NCBI GenBank assembly: GCA_964516055.1
Contig: CAZEYK010000051.1
Span: forward strand, 1-7,292
Origin: JABIEQ01 sp964516055
Lineage (GTDB): Bacteria; Patescibacteriota; Patescibacteriia; Magasanikbacterales; UBA922
DNA length: 7,292 bases
Direction: 5' to 3'
Every line of letters begins with the position of its first letter. Positions within the stretch are counted from its first letter, which is position 1. Shown in pieces: positions 5,255 through 7,292 of this stretch. The notes beneath the pieces were generated by a model, which worked only from the letters and a program-made list of their open reading frames with translations, was not told where the DNA came from and did not search any database. Made by a program: the position numbers and the translations under genes.

Positions 5255-5336
5255 CGTTATTCAAATATTACGACATGGTCAGCGACGTACCTCGTCAAGG
5301 AGGCAGGGACGGGCAGCTTAAGTGCAATACACACAT
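5255..5336 (+). promoter_or_regulatory. Long 5' leader of rpmA
   Basis: About 82 untranslated bases. GACG/CGTC at 5284-5287 and 5293-5296 could form a small hairpin. An AAGGAGG follows at 5298-5304, but it is 32 bases from the rpmA ATG and 17 from the in-frame GTG at 5322, too far to be the ordinary ribosome site for either. Autoregulation by a ribosomal protein is possible, but no known leader class was recognised. Confidence 0.3.
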
Positions 5337-5618
5337 ATGGCACATAAAAAAGCAGGTGGATCCACTCGCCTGGGTCGAGACAGTAATCCTCAGTATCTCG
5401 GCGTAAAAGTGGGAGACAGTCAAATGGTAAAACCTGGAATGATCCTTGTACGACAACGAGGAACAAAACTTCGTCCAGGAAAAAACGTACGACGTGGAAA
5501 AGATGATACGTTGTACGCAGCACTTGGTGGAAGAGTAAAATTCAACCAGAAAAAAACAAAACGGTTTGATGGATCACTAAAACTTAGTAAATTCATCAAC
5601 GTTATTCCAACAACATAA
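5337..5618 (+). CDS. rpmA: 50S ribosomal protein bL27
   Basis: Large-subunit protein whose N-terminal tail reaches the peptidyl-transferase centre. The 93 residues begin with the textbook MAHKKAGGSTRLGRDS, continue with QYLGVKVGD, then the core IQRGTK-type segment (here VRQRGTKLRPGKNV) and the C-terminal GRVKF. The frame stays open to a GTG at 5322, which would add MQYTH, but the ATG at 5337 gives the standard mature N-terminus, so no cleaved leader of the Firmicutes type is needed. bL21 (rplU), the usual neighbour, is not here. The gene has its own strong promoter and a terminator right after the stop, so it appears to be a single-gene unit. Confidence 0.97.
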   Translation: MAHKKAGGSTRLGRDSNPQYLGVKVGDSQMVKPGMILVRQRGTKLRPGKNVRRGKDDTLYAALGGRVKFNQKKTKRFDGSLKLSKFINVIPTT

Positions 5619-5652
5619 AAAAATCACCGGCAACATAGCTGGTGATTTTTTA
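5617..5652. terminator. Rho-independent terminator after rpmA
   Basis: ATCACC 5623-5628 pairs with GGTGAT 5641-5646, extended inward by G-U, G-C and C-G pairs to a six-base loop (5632-5637). It is preceded by an A run that overlaps the stop codon and followed by T6. Confidence 0.85.
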
Positions 5653-5705
5653 TTTCATAAATAAAAAGTCAGGATCTGAGAATGTATAAAAAAAACAAAA
5701 AAAGG

Positions 5706-5711
5706 TATACT
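5706..5711 (+). promoter_or_regulatory. Candidate -10 of the metalloprotease-like gene
   Basis: TATACT in the context AGGTATACTA, the same ten bases seen on the - strand before the nfu-like gene. The predicted start, near 5718, leaves a leader of only about eight bases. No clear -35 is seen. Confidence 0.3.
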
Positions 5712-5725
5712 AAGAGTAATACCAT

Positions 5726-6520
5726 ATGCAAACATTCATTTTTACCGTAGCAAAAGCAACAATAATTCAATGCCTTGGCGTATTTGGATTATTTTTTTTA
5801 TTTGGCTTTGTTTTATACCTTCTCCAAAAATATATCCAAAAATTATATACCAGCACCGTTGGTTGGAAAGGAATCCTTTTTACCGCATGGATTGGAACAC
5901 CTATCCATGAATTCAGCCACGTAATACTCGCTAAACTTTTTCGTTATGAGATAACCGACGTTGCCATTTTTCGTCCCAACAAAGAAACAGGCGGACTCGG
6001 TCATGTAGAATATTCATTCAAAAAATGGAGTGTCATACAACGCATTGGACGATTTTTTGTTGGTGCGGCTCCCATGATTATTGGATCCATTTTTCTTGCG
6101 CTTATCTTTCGTTTTCTCATGCCAAATGGAAGTAGTTTATTTCTCCTCCCCACAAATGAGACAAACACCCTCACCACCATTTATGAAAGTACCATTCGCA
6201 CGCTCACGACTCTTTTTTCTTTCAAACAATTTTCCTCTTGGAACTTCTGGCTTACCCTTTATATTTCATTTTGTATTGCCAGCCATATTGCTCCTAGCAA
6301 ACAAGATCGTAAACAAATGTGGTCTGGACTTGTGTGGCTGCTCGTTTTTCTTGGCATAGTAAATGCTATTGCCCTCTGGGCAGGAGTAAACATCACCGAA
6401 CTCATCCTCAAAACGAATCATTTTCTTGGCGTCTTTACCGCAATGTTTACCTACGCCGTCGTCATTTCCTTCCTCCATCTTTTGATAACCACCATCATCC
6501 TTAAACCCTTTTCAAGATAA
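5726..6520 (+). CDS. Membrane protein with HExxH, M50-like metalloprotease-type
   Basis: 264 residues with about six membrane segments (about 12-33, 51-70, 112-131, 174-190, 201-221 and 236-258). Segment 2 holds GTPIHEFSHVILAKLF at 57-72; H61, E62 and H65 form an HExxH zinc motif placed in the membrane, as in site-2-type (M50) proteases. Further conserved-looking stretches are GGLGHVEYSF at 89-98, IGRFFVGAAPMIIG at 107-120 and FCIASHIAPSKQD at 182-194, where D194 is a candidate third zinc ligand, though the NPxPxxDG form is absent. I recall similar uncharacterised proteins (GTPIHE.SH..., FFIG..P, SF.IASH.) in Bacteroidetes and Patescibacteria. Whether it cleaves proteins is unproven. It stands alone between two terminators. 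Confidence 0.7.
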   Translation: MQTFIFTVAKATIIQCLGVFGLFFLFGFVLYLLQKYIQKLYTSTVGWKGILFTAWIGTPIHEFSHVILAKLFRYEITDVAIFRPNKETGGLGHVEYSFKKWSVIQRIGRFFVGAAPMIIGSIFLALIFRFLMPNGSSLFLLPTNETNTLTTIYESTIRTLTTLFSFKQFSSWNFWLTLYISFCIASHIAPSKQDRKQMWSGLVWLLVFLGIVNAIALWAGVNITELILKTNHFLGVFTAMFTYAVVISFLHLLITTIILKPFSR

Positions 6521-6553
6521 ACAACCCACATGTTGGTCACAAAAGGTATACCA

Positions 6554-6593
6554 TAAAAAAAGACACTAAATATACATTTAGTGTCTTTTTTTT
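6554..6593. terminator. Bidirectional terminator between convergent genes
   Basis: A perfect 10-bp stem, GACACTAAAT 6561-6570 with ATTTAGTGTC 6575-6584, around the loop ATAC. It is preceded by A7 and followed by a run of nine T, so it works in both directions. It separates the metalloprotease-like gene from the convergent gene ending at 6605. Confidence 0.92.
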
Positions 6594-6604
6594 ATTCCAC
6601 AATA

Positions 6605-6970
6605 TTACCCAAACTGCGACAAATCAACACGAGGCTTTTTGGGAGACTGATCATCTTTTACCAATACATCCCCAATCCAAAATGTTTCAATGATTAGCCG
6701 AATTCTCTCCCCTTCTCGCTCTACCACTTCCCCATCATATTCACCACTATGCGCAGTATGTCCAGTGTATGACGCTTGTTTTTGATCAAGATGTATATTC
6801 ACCTGAAATCCATTTGGTATCACATCAAGATAGCAATGGAACCGTGGATATATCAAAGCGCCCAATCGTCGTGCATAACTTACCGTTTTTGTTTGAATTT
6901 CTCCATATCCACATTTCCGAATCAACTGTTTTGGTGGAAGAGTATATTGTCCAATAAAACGTAATTTCAT
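6605..6970 (-). CDS. Conserved protein of unknown function downstream of engB
   Basis: 121 residues, soluble, with no signal peptide or membrane helix. The most motif-like part is RLGALIYPRFHCYLD (35-49), followed by a strand ending in NIHLDQKQASYTGHTAHSGEYDG (58-80) and VEREGERIRLII (83-94). It is rich in His, Asp and Glu, which could suggest metal or nucleotide contact, but no known catalytic motif is visible. I associate this HLDQK.SY.....HSGEYDG pattern with small uncharacterised proteins of Patescibacteria, from memory only. It follows engB by nine bases on the same strand, so the two are almost certainly co-transcribed. No Shine-Dalgarno is seen before the ATG. Confidence 0.75.
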   Translation of the reverse strand: MKLRFIGQYTLPPKQLIRKCGYGEIQTKTVSYARRLGALIYPRFHCYLDVIPNGFQVNIHLDQKQASYTGHTAHSGEYDGEVVEREGERIRLIIETFWIGDVLVKDDQSPKKPRVDLSQFG

Positions 6971-6979
6971 ACCACACGA

Positions 6980-7292
6980 TTATTTGGCTACTCCAAGTAC
7001 TTCATTACGCAAGGCACCAATTCCTATTCCTTTCTTTACCGAAAATGGAATAACAAGATGAGGGGCACAAGTTTCTTGAAGTAATTTAATACTCTTTTTA
7101 TATACAGATGGTTTAATTTTATCTACCTTATTTGCCACAATAACCACTGGTTTATGTGCCTGTTCCAGAGCGGCAAGCATTTCTCTATCATCATCCGTCA
7201 GCCCCACATGTGCATCAACAATAAACACAATCAACTGCTGATCGTAATGAGAGGTAAATAAATACCAATCAATCAATTCTGAAATTTTTTCT
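6980..7292 (-). CDS. engB: EngB/YsxC (YihA) ribosome-biogenesis GTPase, C-terminal part (cut by window edge)
   Basis: GTPase needed for assembly of the large ribosomal subunit. The frame is open from the right edge, and about 104 C-terminal residues are visible. It starts EKISELIDWYLF, then has LIVFIVDAHVGLTDDDREML (usual VD.RHG....D...), the G4 nucleotide-specificity motif NKVDK within VVIVANKVDKIK, and the G5-like SVKKGIGIGALRNEV near the C-terminus. The G1-G3 motifs lie outside the window. An internal TTG at 7276 is not a believable start, because family sequence continues upstream of it. It is the first visible gene of a two-gene unit with the unknown gene ending at 6605. Confidence 0.92.
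   Translation of the reverse strand, partial: EKISELIDWYLFTSHYDQQLIVFIVDAHVGLTDDDREMLAALEQAHKPVVIVANKVDKIKPSVYKKSIKLLQETCAPHLVIPFSVKKGIGIGALRNEVLGVAK

Noticed and set aside
6544..6551. Palindrome GGTATACC resembling the -10 contexts elsewhere
   Set aside because: It lies between a stop codon and a terminator with no gene to serve; chance occurrence is likely in A+T-rich DNA.
1..7292. CRISPR array, insertion sequence or transposase, replication origin
   Set aside because: No regularly spaced repeats, no transposase or integrase coding sequence, and no cluster of DnaA-box-like sites were seen.

Overview
This window looks like a piece of a small bacterial genome of the Candidate Phyla Radiation (Patescibacteria) type. 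That is inferred from gene content and style, not from a database search. The pointers are a short gene row mixing ftsW and murG with small conserved membrane proteins of unknown function, a GxxExxY-family gene, a single tRNA without an encoded CCA end, almost no Shine-Dalgarno sequences, and a 121-residue protein next to engB of a kind I associate with this group. The + strand is visibly richer in C than in G over most genes on either strand, which suggests it is the lagging strand here.

Layout. Bases 1-377 (- strand) hold the N-terminal part of a P-type cation ATPase that runs off the left edge. It diverges from a tRNA-Lys(UUU) gene at 471-543, and the two promoters share their -10 bases. 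The tRNA is followed by a long-stem terminator, then a 45-base hairpin-rich insert, then a second copy of the tRNA 3' tail plus terminator. Bases 769-1743 (+) encode an AEC-family (auxin efflux carrier type) membrane transporter. It converges with a - strand row that reads, in transcription order, nfu-like Fe-S scaffold (5123-4869), a three-helix membrane protein (4830-4471), ftsW (4433-3321), a GxxExxY-family nuclease-fold gene (3289-2900) and murG (2860-1784). Divergent from the nfu-like gene is rpmA (ribosomal protein bL27, 5337-5618), with a strong promoter and its own terminator. Next come a membrane metalloprotease-like gene (5726-6520, +), a perfect bidirectional terminator, and a - strand pair made of the 3' part of engB (edge-7292 to 6980) and a conserved gene of unknown function (6970-6605).

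How the genes work together. FtsW (septal glycan polymerase) and MurG (lipid II synthase) are consecutive steps in building septal peptidoglycan and are normally direct neighbours. Here they are separated by the GxxExxY gene, which is flanked by 21-bp inverted repeats (20 of 21 match), is lower in G+C than its neighbours, and has the only Shine-Dalgarno near a start codon in the window. One repeat arm encodes the last residues and stop codon of FtsW. I read this as a small acquired cassette inserted into the ftsW-murG junction, and it is the most interesting structure in the window. The second is the duplicated tRNA-Lys tail and terminator, whose two hairpins differ by a compensatory base-pair change. 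Protein-level oddities include a MurG whose glycine-rich loop carries proline where the conserved histidine normally sits.
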